Assembly (NCBI GenBank): GCA_026129385.1
Contig: JAHCIE010000261.1
Location: 1 to 5,164 of the forward strand
Length of the DNA: 5,164 nt
Direction of reading: 5' to 3'
Source: Anaerolineae bacterium
GTDB lineage: Bacteria > Chloroflexota > Anaerolineae > Epilineales > JAHCIE01
In this document: in pieces, positions 1 through 5,164 of the stretch
How positions within the stretch are numbered: the stretch's first letter is position 1
Layout: each line of letters begins with the position of its first letter
The notes under the pieces: generated by a model
Databases searched by the model: none
Told to the model about the DNA's origin: nothing
What the model saw: only the letters and a program-made list of their open reading frames with translations
Program-made: the position numbers and the translations under genes

Positions 1-741
1 CCCCAAGACCCTCACCCCAACCCTCTCCCAGAGGGAGAGGGGGCCAGAAAGCTGCCGGTGGTCGTGCACGTGCATGGCGGGCCGGAGAGCCAGTCGCGGC
101 CGGCCTTCAATGCCGTGGTGGCCTACTTCGTCCAGCGCGGCTACGCCGTGTTGCTGCCCAACGTGCGCGGTTCGACGGGCTACGGGCGGCGCTATACCCA
201 CCTGGACGACGTGAAGAGACGCATGGACTCGGTGGCCGACCTGGCGGCGTCGGCGCGCTGGCTGGTCGCCGAGGGCAACGCGAACCCGAACCGTGTCGCC
301 GTCATGGGCGGCAGCTATGGCGGTTTCATGACCTTGGCTGCCCTTAGTACCTATCCGGAGCTGTGGGCGGCGGGCGTGGATATCGTGGGCATCGGCAACT
401 TCGTAACGTTCCTGGAGCGCACCGGCGCGTATCGCCGCGCCCACCGCGAGTCGGAGTATGGCAGCCTGGCCCACCACCGTGACGTCCTGGAACGCATCTC
501 GCCCATCCACAAGGTGGACCGCATCACCGCACCGCTGATGGTCATTCACGGCGCCAACGACCCGCGGGTACCCATCTACGAGGCCGAGCAGATGGTGGCA
601 GCGCTCCAGGCGCGCCAGCACCCGGTTGAGTACTTGCGCTTCGAGGATGAGGGCCACGGCATCGTCAAGCTAGGCAATCGCATCGTCGCCTACGGCGCCA
701 TTGGCAACTTCCTGGACCGGTATTTGCGAGATGAAACATAG
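1..741 (+). CDS. S9-family serine peptidase / dipeptidyl-aminopeptidase-like hydrolase, C-terminal catalytic domain (5'-partial)
   Basis: This is an alpha/beta-hydrolase of the prolyl-oligopeptidase (S9) type, a family that cleaves short peptides or acyl-peptides, usually in the cytosol. Numbering from the GTG at 58, the visible parts are the oxyanion-hole HGGPE (6-10), the strand and turn PNVRGSTGYG (34-43), the nucleophile elbow GGSYGGF with Ser86, Asp168 in HGANDPR and His200 in DEGHG. The triad is therefore complete. The GTG at 58 lies inside a core strand and cannot be the true start. The frame stays open to base 1, so the gene is given as partial. Family members carry an N-terminal beta-propeller of several hundred residues, which would lie outside the window or be lost. 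Conserved-looking sequence starts near base 43 (ARKLPVVVHVHGGP), and the bases before it are a dispersed-type repeat read in frame. So this may be a full gene carrying an in-frame insertion, or a truncated remnant. The domain call is secure, but intactness is unknown. Confidence 0.85.
   Translation, partial: PQDPHPNPLPEGEGARKLPVVVHVHGGPESQSRPAFNAVVAYFVQRGYAVLLPNVRGSTGYGRRYTHLDDVKRRMDSVADLAASARWLVAEGNANPNRVAVMGGSYGGFMTLAALSTYPELWAAGVDIVGIGNFVTFLERTGAYRRAHRESEYGSLAHHRDVLERISPIHKVDRITAPLMVIHGANDPRVPIYEAEQMVAALQARQHPVEYLRFEDEGHGIVKLGNRIVAYGAIGNFLDRYLRDET
11..43. repeat. Short G/C-rich inverted repeat of a dispersed type
   Basis: A perfect 9-bp inverted repeat, CCCTCTCCC (21-29) and GGGAGAGGG (33-41), encloses a 3-nt spacer and is preceded by CTCACCCCAA. 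This 'CCCTCACCCC...CCCTCTCCC...GGGAGAGGG' layout resembles small dispersed repeats that occur in many copies in some Chloroflexota and other high-GC genomes; that comparison is from memory. It sits directly against the first conserved residues of the hydrolase and contains no stop in the hydrolase frame. Multicopy repeats also commonly end assembly contigs, which could explain why the window begins here. Confidence 0.6.
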
Positions 742-1045
742 GGGAAGTCTTCTGGAGCATCCCCTTCTTCGTGGTGCTGTGATTTATGTTCGTGGCCAGG
801 CAGGCGCACCTAATGACGCGAAGGCGGTGTCATGGTCGAAGTCACTCCTGCTCTGCTTCGGCTCATACTATGTGGTCGGCAGGTTCTTGGTCCGACTGCT
901 CCTACCACTTCGACGTGTACATCTGGGCTTGGCAGCCACGATACCGAGTCAGTAGACGATGCTAATGACGTCAATGTGAGATGCTGCTCATTCGGAGGCA
1001 GCATCTGTCCGGTAGGAGCACATGATCGATATGGTTGGCGTCCCC
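742..1045. other. Intergenic stretch between the hydrolase copies, no recognisable gene
   Basis: About 300 bp with roughly 56% G+C by hand count over 741-1020, clearly lower than the flanking coding sequence. The short open frames on either strand look like no family I recognise and have no coding-type third-position GC bias. The only structure seen is the inverted repeat at 979-1006. If the second hydrolase was once full length, its propeller and the first part of its catalytic domain would have lain here. I see no convincing remnant of them, which suggests deletion or replacement rather than slow decay. Confidence 0.5.
979..1006. repeat. Inverted repeat (9-bp stem, 10-nt loop)
   Basis: AGATGCTGC (979-987) pairs perfectly with GCAGCATCT (998-1006) around the loop TCATTCGGAG. 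No T-run follows on the + strand, so it does not look like a classical intrinsic terminator. It lies about 15 bp before the ATG of the truncated hydrolase copy. Its role is unknown; it could be a weak terminator for the first hydrolase, an operator or a chance hairpin. Confidence 0.4.
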
Positions 1046-1453
1046 GTGACGCTGGCGGCCGTGACTGAATACCCCGACCTGTGGGCGGCGGGGGTAGATA
1101 TTGTGGGCATCGGCAATTTCGTGACGTTCCTGGAACGCACGGGGGCCTATCGCCGCGCCCACCGCGAGTCGGAATACGGCAGTCTGGCCCATCACCGCGA
1201 TGTGCTGGAGCGCATCTCCCCCATCCACAAGGTGAATCGTATCACAGCCCCGCTGATGGTCATCCACGGCGCGAATGACCCGCGTGTGCCCATCTACGAA
1301 GCGGAGCAGATGGTGGCGGCGTTGCAGGCGCGGCAGCAGCCGGTCGAGTACCTGCGCTTCGAGGATGAGGGCCACGGCATCGTCAAGCTCGGCAACCGCA
1401 TCGTTGCCTACGGCGCGATTGGCGAGTTCCTGGACAGGTACTTGTCGCCGTGA
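1022..1453 (+). pseudogene. Truncated second copy of the S9 hydrolase, lacking the nucleophile serine
   Basis: Residues 9-141 of this 143-residue frame align without gaps to the C-terminal two thirds of the first hydrolase (328-720 against 1046-1438, constant offset 718). It keeps the Asp (HGANDPR, Asp86) and His (DEGHG, His118) of the triad but starts after the GGSYGGF elbow. It has no nucleophile, no oxyanion HGGP and no propeller, so it should be inactive as a hydrolase. The first eight residues (MIDMVGVP) are not homologous and come from the junction. Translation is conceivable: AGGAG at 1014-1018 lies 3 nt before the ATG at 1022, closer than usual, and 12 nt before an in-frame ATG at 1031. 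Amino-acid conservation is nearly complete despite many silent differences, so decay is recent. It is best read as a 5'-truncated pseudogene, though a retained domain fragment cannot be excluded. Confidence 0.75.
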
Positions 1454-1468
1454 GCAACGCGGGCGGTA

Positions 1469-4312
1469 CTATAGAGGATGAATAAGCGGGGCATCAAGGC
1501 GATTGGGCTGGACAGGTAGACCGGGACGCTCCTGCCCACACCGCACCGCATCGGCCAGAGAGAGGGCGCGCCCGGCGGCCCACGCGGCGGCGAATTCGGC
1601 CGTCGGGAGGCGGTCACGGAGCGCCTGAACGGTCGCCGCGTAGGCCGGGTGCTCGACGGGCGGGATGGGGGTGTGAACGATGTCGCGCAGCCCGTCCGCC
1701 GCGCCAAGCAACTGCACGGCCCAGGGCGCAACGGCCGCCTGCCCTTCAGCCGCGGCGACGGCGGCCAATCCTTCGAGGCAGGCGGCGACGTTGGCCTTGT
1801 TGCCGAGGCGCTGGCGAATGTCGAGGCTCTCGCCGAGACAGGCGTAGGCGGCGGGCCACGCGCCGCTGGCTGTCAGCGCACGGGCCAGCAGCGCCAGGTG
1901 GAAGGCTAGTAATAGCGCATCGCCCAGGTCGCGCGCCAGATCGACGCTCGCGGCCAGGTCACGCCGCGCCACCGTCATATCTCCTTCGCTGAGCGCCGAC
2001 TCGCCTAGCGAGGCCGTCACCACCGCCACGAGCCAGCCATCCCCGGCCTGCCGCGCCACGTCGAGCGCCTCGATCCACAATGCCCGCGCCGCCGCGCGCT
2101 CGCCGCGCTCGTAGCGCCGCCAGCCCAGGTCACTGGCGGTGAAGGCCAGTACGCCCGCGTCGCCGCCCTGCCGCGCCAGTGGCAGCCCCTCTTCGAGCCG
2201 CTGCCACGCCGCGTCGATGTGACCCTGGGCGTGAGCGAGGCGTGACGCGCCGAACAACGCTTTCGCTCGCGACGCCGCGTCGCCCTCATGGGTCGTCGCG
2301 AGAGCTTCCACCAGCCACCGCTCCCCCGCCTCGTACTCGCAACGCTCGAACCAGAAACGCCACAGCGCCCCGGCCAGCCGCAGCGCCGTCGCCGGGTCGT
2401 GGCGCAGCGCCCAGGTCAATGCCTGGCGCAGATTGTCGTGCTCGACGGCCAGCCGCTGCCACCAGCGCGCCTGGTCCGCGCCAATGAGCTGCGCCTCGCT
2501 CTCGCGGGCCAGGCCCGCGTAGAAGGCCAGATAACGCGCGAACTCGCGATCACCTCGCTGGTCTAGCTTCGCCAGGGCATACTGCCGCACCAATTCATGC
2601 ATCTCGTAGCGCGCATCCGACGGCGCTTCGTCCATGGGTCGGATCAACAAGGACTTGGCGACCAGTGCGCCGAGCATGGCGGGACTAGCCTGGGCGACCT
2701 GCTCCGCCGCCCTTGCATCGAAGCCGCCGCGAAAGATGGCCAGCGTCGCGAGCGCGGCCCGCTCGTCCGCATCGAGGAGGCTCCACGACCACTCGAAGAC
2801 GGCGCGCAGGCTGCGATGCGCGGGTGGCACATCACGCATGGTGGTGGTGAGGATGTCCAGGTTGGCGTCGATGGCGTCGGCAATCTGGCCGCAGGACTGG
2901 GTGGCGACCAGGGCGGCGGCCAGCTCCAACCCCAGCGGCAGCCCACGCAGCGCGCGGCAGATGCGCCGGATGGGCGGCCGGGTGGCATCCGTCACGGCAA
3001 AGCGGCGGTTCACGCGCTGCGCACCCTGGGCGAACAGGCGGACGGCGGCATAGTCGGCTGCGGCGTCCTGGTCGGTGTCGGGAAAAGGTAGCCCCGCCAC
3101 GTCGAACACGGTCTCGGCGTGCAGGTGGAGGGGTTGGCGCGATGTTACCAGCAACTTTACCTTGCCCGCGTGGGTAAGGATGTCGATGAGCAGGTCGGCT
3201 CCGGCTAGCAGGCGCTCGAAGCCGTCCAGCGCCAGCAGCATCTCCTTGTCGCGCAGGGCGGTCAGCAACTGCTCGCGCGGATCAGTCGTTCCCTCGAAGC
3301 GCAGCCCCAGGCTACCCGCGATGGCTGACACCAGGAACTCCGCCGAGGCGAGTGGGTCCAGGGAGACGAAGGCCGTGCCGTGGGCGTAGACGTTCTCGCT
3401 GCGGTGGGCCACCTCCAACGCCAGGCGGCTCTTGCCCATGCCGCCCAGGCCGACGATGCTGACCAGGCGCTGACCCGAGGCCGGGTCGAGCAGCGCCACG
3501 AGTTCCGCCACCTCCGCCTCGCGCCCCACCAGCGGCGTGAGGGGCGCGGGCCGGCGCGGGCGGGCCAGCATCGCCACAGGCGGCGGGGCCAGCTCGCCCG
3601 ACCGAATCTGCTCGGCAAGGGCGACGGTTTCCCGTGACGGCTCGACGCCGAGCTCCTCGGCCAGGGCGCGACGCGCCGTCTCGAACTGGGCCAGGGCCGC
3701 GCTCCGCTCGCCACTGAGGGCCAGCAGGCGCATCAACTCCCGATGGCCTTCCTCGCGCCACGAGTCAAGCGCTACCAGGCGCTCGGCGTAGCCTCGGGCG
3801 CGGCCATAGTCGCCGGTCTCGGTGTGGGTGGCGATGAGGCGGCCTAGCATCTCGGCGGCACGTTGCCGCCAGTGCTCGCGCTCGATGACCAGCCACGTCT
3901 CGAAGTCGGGGCAATCATCCAGCCACAGATCGGCCAGGTAGTCGCCGCCCATCAGGTCGACGGCAGCGGCCAGGGTGTCGGGGTCGCCCCGCGCCCGCAG
4001 GCGTGTCACCTCGATCGCATCGACCCAGGCGTCGGCGCCACCAGCGAAGGCGACGGTGTGACGATCAACGTACAGCCAGCCGGGTAGGCTAGCGCCGATG
4101 TTAGACAGGACGCGGCGCAGGTTGTGGCGGCCGCGCTCCTCAGGCAGGTCGCCCCAGAACAGGTCGACGAGGTGCGGGCGGGCGACAGGGCCCGCCTGGG
4201 CGACCACGTAGCACAGGAGGGCGAGGGCCTTGCGGGACTCCAGACCCACGGCTGAGGCGTCGTTGCGCTCAAGTCGAACCGGTCCAAAGGCGAACAGACG
4301 ACTCGGCGGCAT
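1469..4312 (-). CDS. AfsR/SARP-type transcriptional regulator: winged helix, BTAD, NB-ARC/STAND ATPase, TPR repeats
   Basis: A 947-residue cytosolic, signal-responsive DNA-binding regulator. Residues 5-90 form an OmpR-like winged helix typical of SARPs (LFAFGPVRL, RKALALLCYV, HLVDLFWGD, NLRRVLSNI). Residues 96-240 form the bacterial transcriptional activation domain (DFETWLVIERE; LAEELGVEPSRET). Residues 258-580 are an NB-ARC/STAND module: Walker A GLGGMGKS (288-295), Walker B LLALDGFE with Asp363, VTSRQPL (389-395) in the position of the Arg-containing sensor motif, GLPLGLEL (457-464) and an MHD-like MHE (571-573). Residues 590-870 are alpha-helical TPR-like repeats, and the C-terminus GRALSLADAV (914-923) is the usual end of the AfsR/MalT-like family. 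No LuxR-type HTH is present. In this family the ATPase and TPRs usually hold the DNA-binding part inactive until a ligand is sensed. The ATG at 4312 is chosen because GAGGGAG (4322-4328, reverse strand) lies 9 nt upstream and the winged helix begins at once. All domains look intact. The ligand is not predictable. Confidence 0.93.
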   Translation of the reverse strand: MPPSRLFAFGPVRLERNDASAVGLESRKALALLCYVVAQAGPVARPHLVDLFWGDLPEERGRHNLRRVLSNIGASLPGWLYVDRHTVAFAGGADAWVDAIEVTRLRARGDPDTLAAAVDLMGGDYLADLWLDDCPDFETWLVIEREHWRQRAAEMLGRLIATHTETGDYGRARGYAERLVALDSWREEGHRELMRLLALSGERSAALAQFETARRALAEELGVEPSRETVALAEQIRSGELAPPPVAMLARPRRPAPLTPLVGREAEVAELVALLDPASGQRLVSIVGLGGMGKSRLALEVAHRSENVYAHGTAFVSLDPLASAEFLVSAIAGSLGLRFEGTTDPREQLLTALRDKEMLLALDGFERLLAGADLLIDILTHAGKVKLLVTSRQPLHLHAETVFDVAGLPFPDTDQDAAADYAAVRLFAQGAQRVNRRFAVTDATRPPIRRICRALRGLPLGLELAAALVATQSCGQIADAIDANLDILTTTMRDVPPAHRSLRAVFEWSWSLLDADERAALATLAIFRGGFDARAAEQVAQASPAMLGALVAKSLLIRPMDEAPSDARYEMHELVRQYALAKLDQRGDREFARYLAFYAGLARESEAQLIGADQARWWQRLAVEHDNLRQALTWALRHDPATALRLAGALWRFWFERCEYEAGERWLVEALATTHEGDAASRAKALFGASRLAHAQGHIDAAWQRLEEGLPLARQGGDAGVLAFTASDLGWRRYERGERAAARALWIEALDVARQAGDGWLVAVVTASLGESALSEGDMTVARRDLAASVDLARDLGDALLLAFHLALLARALTASGAWPAAYACLGESLDIRQRLGNKANVAACLEGLAAVAAAEGQAAVAPWAVQLLGAADGLRDIVHTPIPPVEHPAYAATVQALRDRLPTAEFAAAWAAGRALSLADAVRCGQERPGLPVQPNRLDAPLIHPL

Positions 4313-4385
4313 CCCGTGAATCTCCCTCGTATGGGACGAGCGCGATGGGCGGCGAGCTGACGGTGGCGGAGACGTGGCGGCGGTG

Positions 4386-4412
4386 GGACGTGGTCCGGAC
4401 GATTCCCGGACG
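4386..4412 (+). promoter_or_regulatory. Candidate SARP operator: three GGACG repeats with 11-bp period
   Basis: GGACG occurs at 4386-4390, 4397-4401 and 4408-4412, each exactly 11 bp apart. The last two extend to a 9-bp direct repeat, CCGGACGAT (4395-4403 and 4406-4414). Actinobacterial SARPs such as ActII-ORF4 and DnrI are known to bind heptameric direct repeats at 11-bp spacing, with the downstream repeat about 8 bp before the -10 box. Here TAGAGT (4422-4427) follows the heptamer CGGACGA (4407-4413) by 8 bp. The same bases also contain an inverted repeat, GTCCGG (4393-4398) / CCGGAC (4406-4411), so a dyad-binding protein is an alternative. Binding by the adjacent regulator is inferred. Confidence 0.5.
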
Positions 4413-4421
4413 ATGGGGCGC

Positions 4422-4440
4422 TAGAGTGTACACCATTCTA
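4422..4440. promoter_or_regulatory. Possible overlapping divergent -10 elements around a GTGTACAC palindrome
   Basis: On the + strand TAGAGT (4422-4427, 4 of 6 matches to TATAAT) could be the -10 of the small operon. No TTGACA-like -35 lies at the usual distance, which fits an activator-dependent promoter. On the - strand 4440-4435 reads TAGAAT (5 of 6 matches) and could serve the regulator gene, giving a leader of roughly 115 nt, again without a clear -35. Between them is the perfect 8-bp palindrome GTGTACAC (4426-4433). Start sites are not proven. Confidence 0.35.
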
Positions 4441-4462
4441 TGCGCCGTGGCAAAGCGGCGCA
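4441..4462 (+). promoter_or_regulatory. Leader hairpin upstream of the small gene's ribosome-binding site
   Basis: TGCGCCG (4441-4447) pairs perfectly with CGGCGCA (4456-4462) around an 8-nt loop, TGGCAAAG. If transcription starts near 4434, the hairpin lies at the 5' end of the leader and ends only 5 nt before the AAGGA ribosome-binding sequence (4468-4472). It could stabilise the message or tune translation, or act as a DNA operator. No T-run follows, so it is not an intrinsic terminator. Confidence 0.4.
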
Positions 4463-4479
4463 CGGGCAAGGAAACTGCC

Positions 4480-4677
4480 ATGTTGGAACGACGCCCGCTA
4501 CCGAGTCATACCCTTCTCGTCCGCTGCTGGCTAGACGGTCACGCGGCAAGCGACGGCTCGCTCGCCTGGCGTTACGTCGTGGAGGAGGTGGGCGAGGAAC
4601 GACGGCGCTACACCTTCACCAGTCTCGACGCCTTGATGGCATTTCTGGATGAGTGGCTCTATCAGGCCACCCGGTAG
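4480..4677 (+). CDS. Small conserved-looking hypothetical protein (65 aa), first gene of the divergent operon
   Basis: I do not recognise a named family. The protein has no signal peptide, membrane segment or cysteine pair (one Cys at 16) and is probably cytosolic. It reads like a compact beta-then-helix fold: a strand-forming LLVRCWLDG (12-20), a second strand WRYVVEE (30-36), a charged turn GEERRR (38-43) and an amphipathic C-terminal helix after FTSLDALMAFLDEWL (46-60). The ATG at 4480 is chosen because AAGGA (4468-4472) lies 7 nt upstream. A longer in-frame start at 4345 would run through the repeat-rich promoter region and lacks a ribosome-binding site. From memory, short proteins with the pattern 'LLR.W......WR........GF.SLEALMAFL' recur beside AfsR-type regulators in Chloroflexota; this needs a database check. 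Its stop is 23 bp before the next start, so the two genes are likely co-transcribed. It could be an accessory or modulating partner of the regulator or of the exported protein. Confidence 0.75.
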   Translation: MLERRPLPSHTLLVRCWLDGHAASDGSLAWRYVVEEVGEERRRYTFTSLDALMAFLDEWLYQATR

Positions 4678-4700
4678 TTATTCGCTGAGGAGGGGGTCCC

Positions 4701-5164
4701 ATGCCACGCCTGTCTCGCTTTATCATCGGCTCGGTGGTCGCGCTGGCGGCTATCGTGCTGGCCGTCGTGATTCTGGCTGCGCCGGGTGTGTCCTGGGGGT
4801 GGGGCGACGCCCACCTGCCCTTCAGCGCGTTGAGCGCTGAGCGCGGGGTTACGGACGCCTGGCAGCGCGCTCAGCGCGCCGATGAGTTCCGCTTTAAGAC
4901 CAACGTGGCGCAGACCACCCACCCCGCGCCCGCCCTGGCGAACGTGGGGCACAGTAGCCGCGAGGACAGCGTCCATGTGGAAGGGCGCCTCCAGCGCGCC
5001 GACCAGCGTATCCAGATGCGCGTCTGGCAGGGCGCGGCCTGGGAGGACGGCGACGGCGTAGAGATGCGCGTTGAGGGCGACAAGACCTATGGCCGCGCGC
5101 CCAACGGCGAGTGGCGCGAGGTGGACAGCGTCGCCGACGCCTTCGCCCCCGGCCAGGACGCGCT
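4701..5164 (+). CDS. Membrane-anchored or secreted protein of unknown function (3'-partial)
   Basis: The frame is open from the ATG at 4701 to the window edge, giving 154 complete codons. The start is well supported: a strong GGAGG (4689-4693) lies 7 nt upstream. Residues 1-6 (MPRLSR) are basic and residues 7-28 form an uninterrupted hydrophobic stretch rich in Val, Ala, Ile and Leu. This is an uncleaved anchor or a signal peptide; there is no lipobox Cys. The remainder is polar and extracytoplasmic. It starts with a helix, TDAWQRAQRADEFRF (51-65), followed by probable beta-strands (VHVEGRLQ 91-98, IQMRVWQGA 104-112, VEMRVEGDKTYGRAP 120-134) and EWREVDSVADAFAPG (137-151). That order recalls lipid-binding half-barrel (LolA/LppX-like) N-terminal domains. 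From memory, similar N-termini occur on large exported Chloroflexota proteins, some with RHS-type repeats. Both comparisons are tentative because the rest of the gene is not visible. Confidence 0.8.
   Translation, partial: MPRLSRFIIGSVVALAAIVLAVVILAAPGVSWGWGDAHLPFSALSAERGVTDAWQRAQRADEFRFKTNVAQTTHPAPALANVGHSSREDSVHVEGRLQRADQRIQMRVWQGAAWEDGDGVEMRVEGDKTYGRAPNGEWREVDSVADAFAPGQDA

Noticed and set aside
741..780. Possible terminator after the first hydrolase
   Set aside because: Only short imperfect GAAG/CTTC pairings are present, with no stable stem followed by a T-run.
832..1068. A 78-codon + strand frame spanning the gap and the start of the second hydrolase
   Set aside because: It is out of frame with the hydrolase, lower in GC, and has no recognisable family or convincing start. 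A possible frameshifted remnant of the GGSYGGF elbow near 1029-1045 was considered, but the match is too weak.
1649..3791. Several open frames of 80-164 codons on the + strand opposite the regulator, and alternative - strand frames in the same interval
   Set aside because: They lie wholly inside the 947-residue regulator, have Arg/Ala/Gly/Pro-rich composition typical of shadow frames in GC-rich DNA, and show no domain pattern.
4345..4479. An earlier ATG (4345) extending the small protein to 110 residues
   Set aside because: The extension covers the promoter-like repeats, has no ribosome-binding site, and its residues lack the patterned look of the protein after Met at 4480.
4823..4880. Repeated AGCGC/GCGCT motifs in the exported-protein gene
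   Set aside because: They are explained by Ala, Ser, Arg and Gln codons in GC-rich coding sequence (SALSA, QRAQRA) and show no regular spacing.
4649..5083. Antisense and alternative frames over the exported-protein gene
   Set aside because: The frame from 4701 has a strong ribosome-binding site, a clear hydrophobic anchor and amphipathic strands; the others lack all of these.

Overview
The window is GC-rich (about two thirds G+C by eye) and has no RNA genes, CRISPR or transposase. Codon use, the AfsR/SARP-type regulator and the S9-type hydrolases fit a Chloroflexota genome best. A high-GC actinobacterium is the main alternative, and no marker gene here settles the question.

Left part (1-1453, + strand): this is a damaged pair of S9-family (acylaminoacyl/prolyl-oligopeptidase-like) hydrolases. 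The first is a C-terminal catalytic domain with its full Ser-Asp-His triad. Its reading frame runs off the left edge through a short G/C-rich inverted repeat of a dispersed type. About 300 bp of lower-GC sequence with no recognisable gene follows. Next comes a second copy that keeps only the last two thirds of the catalytic domain and has lost the nucleophile serine. Over 120 aligned codons the copies differ at 38 synonymous codons but only 3 amino-acid positions, so both descend from genes that were recently under strong purifying selection.

Centre (1469-4312, - strand): one large gene of 947 residues encodes a multidomain regulator with a winged-helix DNA-binding domain, BTAD, NB-ARC/STAND ATPase and TPR-like repeats. 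It converges on the truncated hydrolase with only 15 bp between stop codons.

Right part (4313-5164): a 167-bp divergent promoter region separates the regulator from a small + strand operon. The region carries GGACG three times at an exact 11-bp period, the spacing known for SARP-family operators. The last copy lies 9 bp ahead of a -10-like TAGAGT. The operon encodes a 65-residue cytosolic protein of unknown function and, 23 bp later, a membrane-anchored or secreted protein cut by the window's right edge.

Working model (inference): the STAND/SARP regulator senses an unknown signal, binds the 11-bp repeats and controls the divergent operon of small protein plus exported protein. That divergent locus is the most interesting part of the window. 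The hydrolase remnants appear unrelated to it.
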